Part shown: one piece after another, positions 10,001 to 17,066 of the stretch
Numbering within the stretch: the stretch's first letter is position 1
Layout of the letters: each line of letters begins with the position of its first letter
Source: an uncultured Bacteroidales bacterium
GTDB lineage: Bacteria > Bacteroidota > Bacteroidia > Bacteroidales > UBA932
Assembly: GCA_934725015.1 (NCBI GenBank)
Contig: CAKVAS010000002.1
Location: forward strand, 1 to 64,000
Length of the DNA: 64,000 nucleotides
Direction: 5' to 3'
Made by a program: the position numbers and the translations under genes
The notes under the pieces: generated by a model
What the model was told of the DNA's origin: nothing
Databases searched by the model: none
What the model saw: only the letters and a program-made list of their open reading frames with translations

Positions 10001-10301
10001 CGTCTATAAGTTCGAGAGCTTCAACCTCTTCAGTTCGATGCTTGAGTCTCTCAACCAGGACGCGCTCTCGTTCCTTCTCCGTGCCGGCATCGCCCTCCGT
10101 GAGGAGGCTCCGAGACCTGCGGCTGAGGCTCCGAAAGTGAACATGAACAGGATGACGACCAGCCGCAGCGACCTTGTCACCAACGGCGGGCAGCCTCGCA
10201 GCAAGATGCCTATGAGGGTGGAGAAGACGGTCGGACGCAATGACCCTTGTCCTTGCGGCTCCGGGAAGAAGTATAAGAACTGTCACGGAAAAGAGGCATA
10301 G
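7014..10301 (+). CDS. secA: Preprotein translocase ATPase SecA
   Basis: SecA is the motor that drives unfolded preproteins through SecYEG. The 1095-aa protein has the N-terminal DEAD motor with MATGEGKTLVA (Walker A), the preprotein cross-linking region, the second motor domain with NMAGRGTDIKL and LRGRAGRQGDPG, the helical scaffold/wing domains, and the C-terminal zinc motif DPCPCGSGKKYKNCHGK that contacts SecB or the ribosome. The length fits Bacteroidetes SecA, which carries insertions compared with the roughly 900-aa E. coli protein. ATG 7014 gives the standard MGLADIFKKLFGTK start. Confidence 0.98.
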   Translation: MGLADIFKKLFGTKAERDMKAIKPLLDKVLAAYEDIDKLSNDELRAKTDELRAFVASRIADDEKRIAEIKAQLDGDLAIEEKEALATESDKLVKKVDETIEEALNEILPQAFAIMKSTARRFAQNAEVEVTANDFDRKMAASHDFVEIRPGKDGEPDKAVWFNSWTAGGNRITWDMIHYDVQLIGGIVLHQGKIAEMATGEGKTLVATLPVFLNALSGKGVHMVTVNDYLSKRDSEWMGPLYMFHGLSVDCIDKHEPNSDARRRAYACDITFGTNNEFGFDYLRDNMAFSQKDLVQRKHQFAIVDEVDSVLIDDARTPLIISGPVERGDDQQFAQYKPYVENLYNKQKALVTSILNEARKLIAEGNEKEGGVLLFRAYKGYPKYRPLIKFLSEPGMKQLLQKVENYYIQDNEKEMPYITDPLYFVINEKQNTVDMTDKGRDLLAQSVNDDNFFVLPDVGSAIAEIEKSTTDPAQKRQKKDELMADFALKSERVHTVIQLLKAYTMFELNVDYIISEDGKIKIVDEQTGRIMEGRRWSDGLHQAVEAKENVKVEAATQTFATITLQNYFRMYHKLAGMTGTAETEAGEFWSIYKLDVVVIPTNKPIARIDYNDLIYKTKQAKYNAVIEKVLELRAQGRPVLVGTTDVDTSELLNRMFLRRGIRAQVLNAKQHAREAEIVAQAGQSSTVTIATNMAGRGTDIKLSPEVREAGGLAIIGTERHDSRRVDRQLRGRAGRQGDPGSSIFFISLEDKLMRLFGSERIAKVVDNLGMADDEALESTMLSNSIEKAQKKVEENNFGIRKRTLEYDDVMNSQREVIYSKRRNALSGERIEIDVMNMMQDTAEIFAEKAENMTYDAFVEYVMGTLSLDLDFDEEFYNKANASALADRLFENMKETYNRRIDAMIQKAMPIIRQVYETQGNRYVNIAIPITDGRRMLNLSVNLQRAYENEGKEIGKALSKTIVLFEIDRHWKDHLRDMDDLKQSVQNASYEQKDPLLVYKFESFNLFSSMLESLNQDALSFLLRAGIALREEAPRPAAEAPKVNMNRMTTSRSDLVTNGGQPRSKMPMRVEKTVGRNDPCPCGSGKKYKNCHGKEA

Positions 10302-10361
10302 AGCCTTGCAATCATCCTTTTTATTCAATTCCTTTCCTCTCGCGAAAATGTGATCTTGCCT

Positions 10362-10369
10362 TATATTTG
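10362..10369 (+). promoter_or_regulatory. Bacteroidetes -7 box upstream of the bactofilin gene
   Basis: TATATTTG lies 39 bases before the bactofilin ATG, in the short gap behind secA, so the bactofilin gene probably has its own promoter. Confidence 0.55.
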
Positions 10370-10408
10370 AGGATTATTTGAGAATTTCTAAATTAAAAAA
10401 TTGAAACA

Positions 10409-10795
10409 ATGGCGAATAAGGAACAGCCGACAGGCAATATAAATGCGGTGAGCCGGATTTCGGCGGGAACCGTTTTCAAGGGCGAGATAGAGTCGAGGTC
10501 CGACATCCGGATTGACGGCACTTTTGACGGGAAGATTTCAACCACCGGGCGTGTCGTGGTCGGCGAAGGAGCCTTCGTGAAGGGCGAGGTGCTCTGCGAG
10601 AATGCGGATGTGTTCGGAAAGGTTGAGGGAAGCCTCACCGTGCGCGACATCCTGTCCCTCAAGTCCGCCTGTGAGGTCAAGGGCGATCTGGAGGTCGCAA
10701 AGATTTCGGTCGAACTCGGATCGGCATTCGACGGCACCTGCAAGATGCTCCGCAAACAGCCTGCGGCTTCGGAACCTAAGGCTGCGAAGCAGTAA
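10409..10795 (+). CDS. Bactofilin family cytoskeletal protein
   Basis: Bactofilins polymerise without nucleotide into membrane-associated filaments that place cell-wall enzymes or other proteins. The 128-aa product is a single bactofilin beta-helix: NAVSRISAGTVFKGEIES, then DIRIDGTFDGKI and VVVGEGAFVKGEV, with the repeating V-x-G turns of the family, flanked by short unstructured ends (NKEQPTG and AASEPKAAKQ). No partner peptidase gene is adjacent. A terminator follows. Confidence 0.92.
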   Translation: MANKEQPTGNINAVSRISAGTVFKGEIESRSDIRIDGTFDGKISTTGRVVVGEGAFVKGEVLCENADVFGKVEGSLTVRDILSLKSACEVKGDLEVAKISVELGSAFDGTCKMLRKQPAASEPKAAKQ

Positions 10796-10828
10796 ACCCC
10801 CGTTGTATTCGACGCTTTTTGCAAAAAA

Positions 10829-10860
10829 CGGAAGTGTGCATTAAACGCTTCCGCTTTTTT
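10829..10860 (+). terminator. Rho-independent terminator behind the bactofilin gene
   Basis: The arms CGGAAG and CTTCCG, with an extra G-C pair after a one-base mismatch, are followed by a run of six T (10855-10860). The A-run before the stem would also let it act on the other strand. Confidence 0.75.
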
Positions 10861-10962
10861 CGTGTCTAACACGAAATCTATATGGTCCTCCATTGTAGTG
10901 TGTTGTGTCCTAGGACATTGGTGGCGGCTCCTTATGGCAGACAATAAACAAAACAGTATAAG

Positions 10963-12294
10963 ATGAGAAAATTTATGATGATTTTTGCGGCTGCTGCCGC
11001 ATTGGGCGGGCTTGTCTCCTGCGATAAGGATAGGACCCCTCAGAATGGTGACGATTCCAATCAGAACGGCGGAGACGGAAACGGGACGGAACTGACATTT
11101 GAGGTCGCCGAGGCCGGAGGCTATTTCTACGGTGTAGGTGCGGACGGTAACGGTAATGCCTTGGATTTTGATATGTATCTCCTTTCCCTCCAGACGGAAG
11201 GGGTTGAGATGATTGAAAGCGGATATACCGGCGTCGGGGCCGCTGTGCTTGTCGATATGAACACTCCTACAAACGGAGGAAATCCGATGAGGATTCTTCA
11301 GGGAGAATATGATGTGTATAAGAATGGTATGCCGGAAGACTATTGTTTTTATATGGGCGACACGGATGCGGATGGGAACATATCCCCGTCTTATGTCTAT
11401 TATCGCGAGAGTTCAAAGGTCAAAGGAGCCTATTATCCGGTAACCGGCGGCTCAATTTCCGTCAAGACAAGCGGCGCGGCCTATGACATTGCCGCGACGT
11501 TCGAGTCCTCTGCCGGGACGTTTGTCTTTAACTATAACGGTCAGCTCGCGTTCTATGACATTTCGGACAGTGACGGCGATTCGGCAAAATATACATATCC
11601 TGAGAATGGCGGTACGCCGGGAAATCGTTCGACTTACAAGAAAATATCATTTACCAACTATAATCTGGGCTATCAGGTATATTGGGGGCATTATCAGGAT
11701 GGGAATGGAAAAGATATTACCGGATACACGAACTGGAATATAGAACTTTTCGATTCTTATGAAACAAACAGCTTCCTTCGCTTGGAAATCAATACGAAAG
11801 AAGATGAGTCGGAGTATGTCACGGCAGGGAAATATGAGTTTAAGGAAGAGAGCCCGGGAGATTTTACCACAGAACTGTCTTTGGTTCCGGGTGCCCTCAT
11901 CGCCGGCGTTGACAGCGATTACGGAATGTATGGCTCTTGGTTTTTTGACATTGATAATCCGATTGATGATGCTGGCACTTTCTATGCCTATCGTGTGACG
12001 GACGGAACGGTGGATGTGACAATCAATTCCGATAAGTCATATACTATCAGCTATAACCTGTTTGATGATTATGAGGGCTACACTCTGGACGGAGTGTCAA
12101 ATGTAGCTCAACTTGAGTATATAAATGGACTGGAGGATGACGAGGAGAGTGTCAGCCATTCTTCCGCAAAGTTTTCTTTGTTCTCCGGCAAGCTCAAGAA
12201 CGCCATTTATCCGAAAATCAGGCGAGTTTCCGGAAAGGAGACTAGGACGGCTAAGGTTCCGGCATTTATCAAGGCACAGAAGCGCGGCCGATAG
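10963..12294 (+). CDS. Lipoprotein of unknown function
   Basis: The 443-aa product has a lipoprotein signal peptide (MRKFMMIFAAAAALGGLVSC, with C20 as the predicted lipidated cysteine). An Asn/Gly/Asp-rich linker follows (to about residue 42), then an acidic, beta-rich region with many aromatic residues. The C-terminus turns basic (RRVSGKETRTAKVP). It resembles the many anchored beta-sandwich lipoproteins of Bacteroidales surface systems, but I recognise no specific family. It has no operon partner, and a terminator follows 36 bases after the stop. Confidence 0.75.
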   Translation: MRKFMMIFAAAAALGGLVSCDKDRTPQNGDDSNQNGGDGNGTELTFEVAEAGGYFYGVGADGNGNALDFDMYLLSLQTEGVEMIESGYTGVGAAVLVDMNTPTNGGNPMRILQGEYDVYKNGMPEDYCFYMGDTDADGNISPSYVYYRESSKVKGAYYPVTGGSISVKTSGAAYDIAATFESSAGTFVFNYNGQLAFYDISDSDGDSAKYTYPENGGTPGNRSTYKKISFTNYNLGYQVYWGHYQDGNGKDITGYTNWNIELFDSYETNSFLRLEINTKEDESEYVTAGKYEFKEESPGDFTTELSLVPGALIAGVDSDYGMYGSWFFDIDNPIDDAGTFYAYRVTDGTVDVTINSDKSYTISYNLFDDYEGYTLDGVSNVAQLEYINGLEDDEESVSHSSAKFSLFSGKLKNAIYPKIRRVSGKETRTAKVPAFIKAQKRGR

Positions 12295-12330
12295 GGAAGA
12301 CGGCACCGTCAGGGGAATTGTTCGGTGTTG

Positions 12331-12369
12331 AAAGGGACAGAAGGGAGTTTTCTCTTCCGTCCCTTTCTT
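12331..12369 (+). terminator. Terminator behind the lipoprotein gene
   Basis: Arms AAAGGGAC and GTCCCTTT enclose an inner GAAG..GAG/CTC..TTC extension with a TTTT loop. The stem is followed by CTTTG and precedes the tmRNA promoter. Confidence 0.7.
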
Positions 12370-12442
12370 TGTGTACTCGTCGATTCGTCTTGTGGATTTT
12401 TGACCCACTTAGGCTCACTTTAGGCTCACGTTTTCAGAAAAA

Positions 12443-12474
12443 TTTGATTTTTATATAAAACCTATATATATTTG
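12443..12474 (+). promoter_or_regulatory. Promoter of the tmRNA gene
   Basis: TTTG (12443-12446), 20 bases, then TATATTTG (12467-12474) is an almost ideal Bacteroidetes primary promoter. It lies 15 bases before the 5' end of the tmRNA acceptor stem. The direct repeat TTAGGCTCAC occurs twice just upstream (about 12408-12430); its role is unknown. Confidence 0.8.
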
Positions 12475-12489
12475 CAGTCTTATCGCAAT

Positions 12490-12890
12490 GGGGATGTTTT
12501 GGTTTTGACAGCATCTGACATTGGACGGTAAGCACGCCGGGCGTCGGAGGTTTGCCCGTTAATCTCAGCTTCCGAACAATTAGTTGGCAACAACTCTTAT
12601 GCACTCGCTGCCTAGTCCTACCAAGTAGAACGGCTTAATCTCCGGAGCCAAGGCTGCCCCGGAGACGAGTATCCCGACAGGCTTTTCCGGCTGTTCTGTC
12701 CTGTCACACGGGGTATCATTCCAAACGGCCTGCCCGACACCGACTCGGCTGAGTGTCGTCAAGCCCAAGCCGATAAGCCGCAGCTGGCTCGCCATCCGGC
12801 AGGCTGCGGTCGAAAACCAAAGGACGGATAAGCGTGTAGAAAGCCACCCGGTGCGGTGTTTGGACGGCGGTTCGAGTCCGCCCATCTCCA
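12490..12890 (+). ncRNA. ssrA: Transfer-messenger RNA (tmRNA)
   Basis: tmRNA rescues ribosomes stalled on broken messages and adds a degradation tag. The 5' acceptor strand GGGGATG (12490-12496) pairs with CATCTCC (12883-12889), including one G-U pair. The T-arm is GGCGG-TTCGAGT-CCGCC (12867-12882). The tag reading frame runs from GGC at 12586 to TAG at 12613-12615 and reads GNNSYALAA, preceded by the alanine loaded on the tmRNA. ALAA is the classic protease signal. The 3' CCA is not encoded. The 3' end doubles as the attachment site of the 30-kb island. The open frame on the other strand here is an artefact. Confidence 0.95.
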
Positions 12891-12891
12891 C
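12877..12891 (+). repeat. attL: left 15-bp direct repeat at the tmRNA 3' end
   Basis: TCCGCCCATCTCCAC covers the end of the T-arm and acceptor stem of ssrA plus one base. The same 15 bases recur at 43009-43023 beside the integrase gene. Tyrosine recombinases commonly use the 3' ends of tRNA and tmRNA genes, and integration there rebuilds an intact gene, as seen here. Confidence 0.88.
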
Positions 12892-12930
12892 AATGTTGAT
12901 TGATTTTCAATTAGTTGAGTGTCTTACGAA

Positions 12931-12938
12931 CAAATTTA
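12931..12938 (-). promoter_or_regulatory. Possible outward-facing -7 box at the left island end
   Basis: On the minus strand this reads TAAATTTG, matching TAnnTTTG. In the integrated form it points toward the tmRNA 3' end. In an excised circle it would point across the joined att site into the integrase frame. There is no clear -33 element, so this is a weak call. Confidence 0.3.
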
Positions 12939-13037
12939 CGAACAATTGTAAGTTTGCTCGTATTATTTTATTTTGGACTCTGTTGAACTGAACTTCGGGA
13001 CAGAAAGAGAAGTCAATTTGGATTCAGTTTAATCTTC

Positions 13038-13508
13038 CTATAGTTTTCGGATAATGATTGATAGTGCTGACAAGGCTATAGAAATAATCCCAACCCACAT
13101 CAACGCCTTCTGCCACCATTTGAGGACATTGATTTCCTTCTCGATGACGGTTTCTACAACTTGGATTTTCTGTTCTTCTTTGTGCCGTTCCTTGTAGGTC
13201 AGATAGATCCCCATCGAATCCACAACCGTCTTTGCCGTGAGTCTGTTGTCTTTTAGTGCCAATGTCTGCCGAACTCTTGCGGATTCTTTCAATGTGCGAA
13301 TCTCCTCCAACCTCGCACGGCCAGTTGAGTCGCATCTAATCAATGCCTGAACGATGGAAGAGTCCGGCTGAACTTGAATGACAGTATCCTTGATGGTCTC
13401 GGTAATGGTGACATTATGCTCGGTGCTTTCAGTCTTGTGAGGGTAGAGCCTTGGGCAGCAACCAGAAATGGTAACCAAAGCCACTATTGGTATAATGATT
13501 TGTTTCAT
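13038..13508 (-). CDS. Unimolecular-spanin-like lipoprotein of the lysis module
   Basis: Spanins fuse inner and outer membranes in the last step of phage lysis of Gram-negative cells. The 156-aa product starts MKQIIIPIVALVTISGC, a lipoprotein signal with C17 as the likely lipid site. A charged, probably coiled-coil middle (about residues 25-125) follows. One transmembrane helix near the C-terminus (ALMWVGIISIALSALSIII) ends in RKL. An N-terminal lipid anchor plus a C-terminal membrane anchor is the layout of u-spanins such as T1 gp11. Sequence similarity was not tested. The position directly after holin-like and lysozyme genes supports the call. Confidence 0.6.
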   Translation of the reverse strand: MKQIIIPIVALVTISGCCPRLYPHKTESTEHNVTITETIKDTVIQVQPDSSIVQALIRCDSTGRARLEEIRTLKESARVRQTLALKDNRLTAKTVVDSMGIYLTYKERHKEEQKIQVVETVIEKEINVLKWWQKALMWVGIISIALSALSIIIRKL

Positions 13509-13523
13509 TGTTTTCGTATTTGC

Positions 13524-13829
13524 TTATCTTCTTGCATTAGCAACCTGTTCCCTCAGTTGCCGAACTTCGTCCTTCAGCTGAGAGTTCTCTGTGCAGAGCC
13601 TATCGACGGAAGCCTTCAACTCCTCGTTCTCTTTTCTGACGGCCACGATTTCCGAGTTCACCGCCGTGATATCTGCAAGCAGTTTTCTGTTCTCCGATGA
13701 TAACAAATCGATGGATGCCTGAAGGTCTTTCAGAAAGTCGTTCCTCCTTTTTCGTGAGCCTACAATCCAGCCGACGGCCGCCGTAAACAACGGGATGATG
13801 TAAGTTCCGATAAATGTCAGTGTCTCCAT
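13524..13829 (-). CDS. Holin-like small membrane protein with coiled coil
   Basis: The 101-aa product has one N-terminal hydrophobic segment (FIGTYIIPLFTAAVGWIVGS) followed by a basic stop (RKRRND) and a long heptad-rich coiled coil to the end. Proteins of this shape sit beside lysozyme genes in Bacteroidetes prophages and are thought to act in membrane permeabilisation or to scaffold lysis. A true holin function is inferred only from size, membrane segment and position (3 bases from the lysozyme stop, 15 from the spanin start). Confidence 0.55.
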   Translation of the reverse strand: METLTFIGTYIIPLFTAAVGWIVGSRKRRNDFLKDLQASIDLLSSENRKLLADITAVNSEIVAVRKENEELKASVDRLCTENSQLKDEVRQLREQVANARR

Positions 13830-13832
13830 ACC

Positions 13833-14264
13833 TCAGCCCTCCGAAAAATAAAGTCTCATCTCCGCAAGTCTGCGTTTCTGTAGTCCAGGTAAGACAACTC
13901 CTTTCGCATATACCCACCGCAGGAATTCGTCCAAAATCGAATTGTCATCAGGATTCACCTTGACTTTCTTCAAGAGAGTAGATTTACGAAAATTACCGCC
14001 TCCGACATTGAACACGAAGGACACGAGGGCGTCGAACTGGCATTGATGCAGATTCAGGCACTCCGCATTAACGACATTCTCGACCGCAACAATGTCTTGC
14101 CGCAAGAACTCTTCCGCTTGTTCTTTCGTAATGGTCATTCCTGACACTACTCCGGAAGTATGCCCATATCCGACAGTACATATTCCGGCAGGACACCTGT
14201 AGGCCGTCAGTCTCAGTCCTTCGAACTGCCGTATCAATGAATATGCTTTCTCGCTTGCCTTCAT
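13833..14264 (-). CDS. Phage-type lysozyme (GH24 endolysin)
   Basis: It cleaves the MurNAc-GlcNAc bonds of peptidoglycan. The 143-aa protein starts MKASEKAYSLIRQFEG at ATG 14264; the longer frame to 14333 adds unrelated residues. The catalytic glutamate is E15 in QFEGLRLTAY, and the active-site segment reads YRCPAGICTVGYGHT. The position that is Asp in T4 lysozyme is Cys here, a variant I have seen in other phage members of this family, so it need not mean loss of activity. There is no signal peptide, so release needs a holin. It is the first of three tightly packed lysis genes. Confidence 0.88.
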   Translation of the reverse strand: MKASEKAYSLIRQFEGLRLTAYRCPAGICTVGYGHTSGVVSGMTITKEQAEEFLRQDIVAVENVVNAECLNLHQCQFDALVSFVFNVGGGNFRKSTLLKKVKVNPDDNSILDEFLRWVYAKGVVLPGLQKRRLAEMRLYFSEG

Positions 14265-14323
14265 AATATTGAGTGTTTTCTGTTTGTTTGGATTATCAAT
14301 CATAAGAGTAAGAGTAACACAAA

Positions 14324-14389
14324 GCCCCGCCACTGACTTTGCGGATTCGGAAACACTTCCGAATGCCGAGCAATTCCAAGTGACGGGGC
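14324..14389. other. Intercistronic two-tier hairpin between paralog 1 and lysozyme
   Basis: Outer arms GCCCCG-c-CACT (14324-14334) and AGTG-a-CGGGGC (14379-14389) enclose an inner perfect 8-bp hairpin ATTCGGAA/TTCCGAAT (14345-14364). It occupies the 148-base gap before the lysozyme gene on the minus strand. There is no T-run, so an attenuator or processing site is more likely than a terminator. Confidence 0.55.
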
Positions 14390-14412
14390 GATGAACGATA
14401 TTACTTCAAAGG

Positions 14413-15093
14413 CTAAAGCGAAATCTCCCCAAGCATCTCTCCGGACTTCTCGCCAGTCTTGACGTTGATGAAGAAATACTTCAGGAACACCTTCGGGGCT
14501 GCTGCGGTGACCTCCCCATGCACGGCCTTGTAGTCGGCAAGGATGTCAATTTGGTCATCGACGATGGTTCTCGGTGCTCCGATGCTCACGGCCTTGCTGT
14601 AGGCTCTGGTCACACCCTTGCTCTGCGGAGCCGAAGCCATTATGACAAGCCGGAGGTCATCCCTCTCAGCCGGTGGGTCTGGCAGCTGGAAATGGAAGTT
14701 CGCCGCGGTGAGAGAAAGATCCGCCTCGCAAGGCGCATCGACACCAGTAAGCACAGGCGGAGTAGTGAGCGCTGCACCACCGGCCTTGACGATCCAGAAG
14801 TTCAGCCTCGAATAGAGGTTCGCTCCTGAGATCTTGCTTGACGTTCCGAGAACGGACTTGCCCTTCTGCGTGTTCGCCAATGCGTTCCACGCGAGGATTT
14901 GTGCGTTTGTGAGGCCCTTCCAGCCCTGCGAGAGCTGCTTGAAGATGGCCTTGACGGAAGACTGGGCAGCCGTCTTGAAACCGCCGCCGTAGCCACGGTT
15001 GCGGATGTACTTGCGTCCACGGACTTTCGCCGCAGTCACGCCCTTCGCCGAGCCTGACATCTCCTCGAAGGCGATTGATGGAATGTACTTCAT
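14413..15093 (-). CDS. Phage-module paralog 1 (possibly DUF6266-like)
   Basis: This is a 226-aa protein of unknown function. Its N-terminus MKYIPSIAFEEMSGSAKGVT aligns with the proteins at 15840-16931 and 17067-17771. All three share a start of the form M-(K/P)-x-x-(L/I)-P, a Gly/Ser turn followed by VT or V, then a basic stretch (GRKYIRNRGYGGG). A conserved W..L....I..W..LA segment follows around residues 55-75 (GWKGLTNAQILAWNALANTQ). The pattern recalls DUF6266-type proteins of Bacteroidetes phages and islands, possibly virion or surface-associated, but I cannot confirm that. It ends 149 bases before the lysozyme gene. Confidence 0.6.
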   Translation of the reverse strand: MKYIPSIAFEEMSGSAKGVTAAKVRGRKYIRNRGYGGGFKTAAQSSVKAIFKQLSQGWKGLTNAQILAWNALANTQKGKSVLGTSSKISGANLYSRLNFWIVKAGGAALTTPPVLTGVDAPCEADLSLTAANFHFQLPDPPAERDDLRLVIMASAPQSKGVTRAYSKAVSIGAPRTIVDDQIDILADYKAVHGEVTAAAPKVFLKYFFINVKTGEKSGEMLGEISL

Positions 15094-15129
15094 AACAAAA
15101 TGATATTAAAATGGTTGAACAATGGTATC

Positions 15130-15843
15130 TTATTTATTTCTTACGATGAATATATTGATGAAATCCCCCTGGTTGGCACCCTCCCCGAATGCCAGCCTTC
15201 CTTCGCAGGAAAGTGTCTTTTCCTTGAGCCGGCAGACCGAGGTCGGAGTCCCGAATGTGTAGGAATATGCGCTCGCAGTCACGACGGGAAATGTTATGTC
15301 GATGTCTTTCGGCAGCCCCTCCAGTGTGCACTCGAAAGCATCTTGATAGTTCTCTCCAGCGAACTTGTCGAAACAGATGTACAGGTAGCACCAGTTGTCG
15401 GTGACGACGGCCTTCGTGTTTGAGGCCGACTGGGTGCCGCTCGTTCCATTCACGATTGTAGGTCGCAGGACAGTGTTCAGAGGGCAGTCCATCCTCTGGC
15501 CGAGCGTGACATAGGCCGAAGCGAAATACAGCGTAAGCGGCCCAAACTCGTCAAACTCCGGAATCTTCTCCACGCAAACAGTCCTCGAATCCTTTATCCA
15601 AGACTTCACAATCGTGCTCGCCCCGTCCACCTTTGACGACCGCAGGAACACCGCCGTCACCGCGCTGCGGCAGACGCTCAAATCCGGAACCGTAATCTCC
15701 AGAACTTCCGCAGCCTTGTACGATTCGTTTTCCGTGTCAATGCTGACCACTCCGTTGAGAATGACCAGACCCTTTTCCTGCCAGTCACGGAACTCAATCC
15801 CTTCCGCCCCGAAATTATTTGCCAATGCCTTCATATCCATCAT
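15130..15843 (-). CDS. Hypothetical protein of the lysis module
   Basis: This is an approximately 237-aa protein starting MMDMKALANNFGAEGIEF. The first ATG (15843-15841) overlaps the stop codon of the preceding gene (TGA 15842-15840), so the two are translationally coupled. ATG 15840 and 15834 are alternatives. The larger open frame to 15987 only overlaps the neighbour. The sequence has no signal peptide or membrane helix, looks beta-rich and has several cysteines. I recognise no family. Its place between paralogs 1 and 2 suggests a structural or adaptor role in the same complex. Confidence 0.6.
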   Translation of the reverse strand: MMDMKALANNFGAEGIEFRDWQEKGLVILNGVVSIDTENESYKAAEVLEITVPDLSVCRSAVTAVFLRSSKVDGASTIVKSWIKDSRTVCVEKIPEFDEFGPLTLYFASAYVTLGQRMDCPLNTVLRPTIVNGTSGTQSASNTKAVVTDNWCYLYICFDKFAGENYQDAFECTLEGLPKDIDITFPVVTASAYSYTFGTPTSVCRLKEKTLSCEGRLAFGEGANQGDFINIFIVRNK

Positions 15844-16931
15844 CCCCTGATTACATTTACCGCCACTTCCGCCGCCGTCCCGAACACCTCGAACTCCCTC
15901 AGATACTGACCGCCTCTCCTTGATATGGCGATGCGCCTCCCGTATCCGTCCCTGCCTACAAGCGGCTTGACAGAGTGCTCGACGCACGCAATCTCATATT
16001 TGCATTTGCCAAGTCCTCGTCCCATAAGGAAGCAGTCCACCTCATTGCGTGGGAAATCCTCGTCGTTGAAGTCAATGTACATATACGCCCCGTTGCCGAG
16101 AAAGCCGTATTCTCCAGAAGCCGTCACCATAACAGGACTCCCGGAAAGTTCCAGCCTCATATCCTTGAACGGAGAGTTTGCGTCCGACACCGCATCCGAG
16201 AAGTTCATCCTGGGGCGAACCTTGTATATCTCCTTGTTCACGTTCGACAGCTCGCCGCATATCGTTGAGACAGCCATCGACTCGCCCGTGAACCCGGTCT
16301 CCATGTCCATCCACCAGAACGAAAGGAAATACTTCTGCCCAGGAACCGGTGCGAACCCTATCCTGTCAATGTATGCCTCCGTGATGTCCGCGTCTCCCCA
16401 GTCTGGAGAGAACGCAGGAGTGATGATGACGATGCTGTTCCAGCCGGAAGACACTCCGGTGCTCGTGGTCTGCGACATCTTGACCACAAGCCTGTGATGC
16501 TCCGACGGCTGGTTCAGACCAACGAATATGATCCTGTCGGGCGTGACCCAGAAATCATCGTAGTCCACCTCAGGCACATCCGATGTATAGACCGGAGCCA
16601 ACTCCAGCATTGACATTCCTGCAAGCGCCCTATTGGTGTTGATCCGCACGAACGCATTGTGCGCCGTCAGCTCCGCCGCCTTGCCGAACGTCGAGATGCC
16701 TTTCATCCTCTCGGCGAGAACCGTCCATTCCCTCATCTGGCCGTCGCTCAACTTGCGGAACGACCTCGATATGGATGAAAGCCTATTCCTGCTGACCGCC
16801 TGTGATTCCGTCTTTACGTGCGAATGCTGGCAGCGCGACGAAAGGACCTGGCGGCCTTTCGACACCCTCGCGGTCACATCTCCTGCGGAGCCCTTGAACT
16901 CGTTGAACGCTATTGACGGCAGAACTTTCAT
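15840..16931 (-). CDS. Phage-module paralog 2 (possibly DUF6266-like)
   Basis: This 363-aa protein is the longest of three paralogs. Its N-terminal 100 residues match the others: MKVLPSIAFNEFKGSAGDVT, then a basic KGRQVLSSRCQ stretch, then a helical region with LSDGQMREWTVLAERMKG and a segment TAHNAFVRINTNRAL. The second half is an unrelated, beta-rich extension ending at VAVNVIRG. No catalytic motif is visible. It is coupled to the following gene by a 4-base overlap. The role is unknown. Confidence 0.6.
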   Translation of the reverse strand: MKVLPSIAFNEFKGSAGDVTARVSKGRQVLSSRCQHSHVKTESQAVSRNRLSSISRSFRKLSDGQMREWTVLAERMKGISTFGKAAELTAHNAFVRINTNRALAGMSMLELAPVYTSDVPEVDYDDFWVTPDRIIFVGLNQPSEHHRLVVKMSQTTSTGVSSGWNSIVIITPAFSPDWGDADITEAYIDRIGFAPVPGQKYFLSFWWMDMETGFTGESMAVSTICGELSNVNKEIYKVRPRMNFSDAVSDANSPFKDMRLELSGSPVMVTASGEYGFLGNGAYMYIDFNDEDFPRNEVDCFLMGRGLGKCKYEIACVEHSVKPLVGRDGYGRRIAISRRGGQYLREFEVFGTAAEVAVNVIRG

Positions 16932-17066
16932 CTTCTTGACTCGTTAAAAACCGAAGCCAAGATAGATATAATATAAACCATTGGAACAGATATGGTTCCG
17001 CTTACCTCACAATACCTCATATTGCTGTAATTCAGACACAAGCAACGCCCATAAGGCGGATTCATC

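Noticed and set aside
12580..12910. Short minus-strand frames beginning with MEMGGLEPPSKH-type sequence.
   Set aside because: They are antisense to the tmRNA T-arm; the GGLEPPS pattern is a well-known artefact of such regions.
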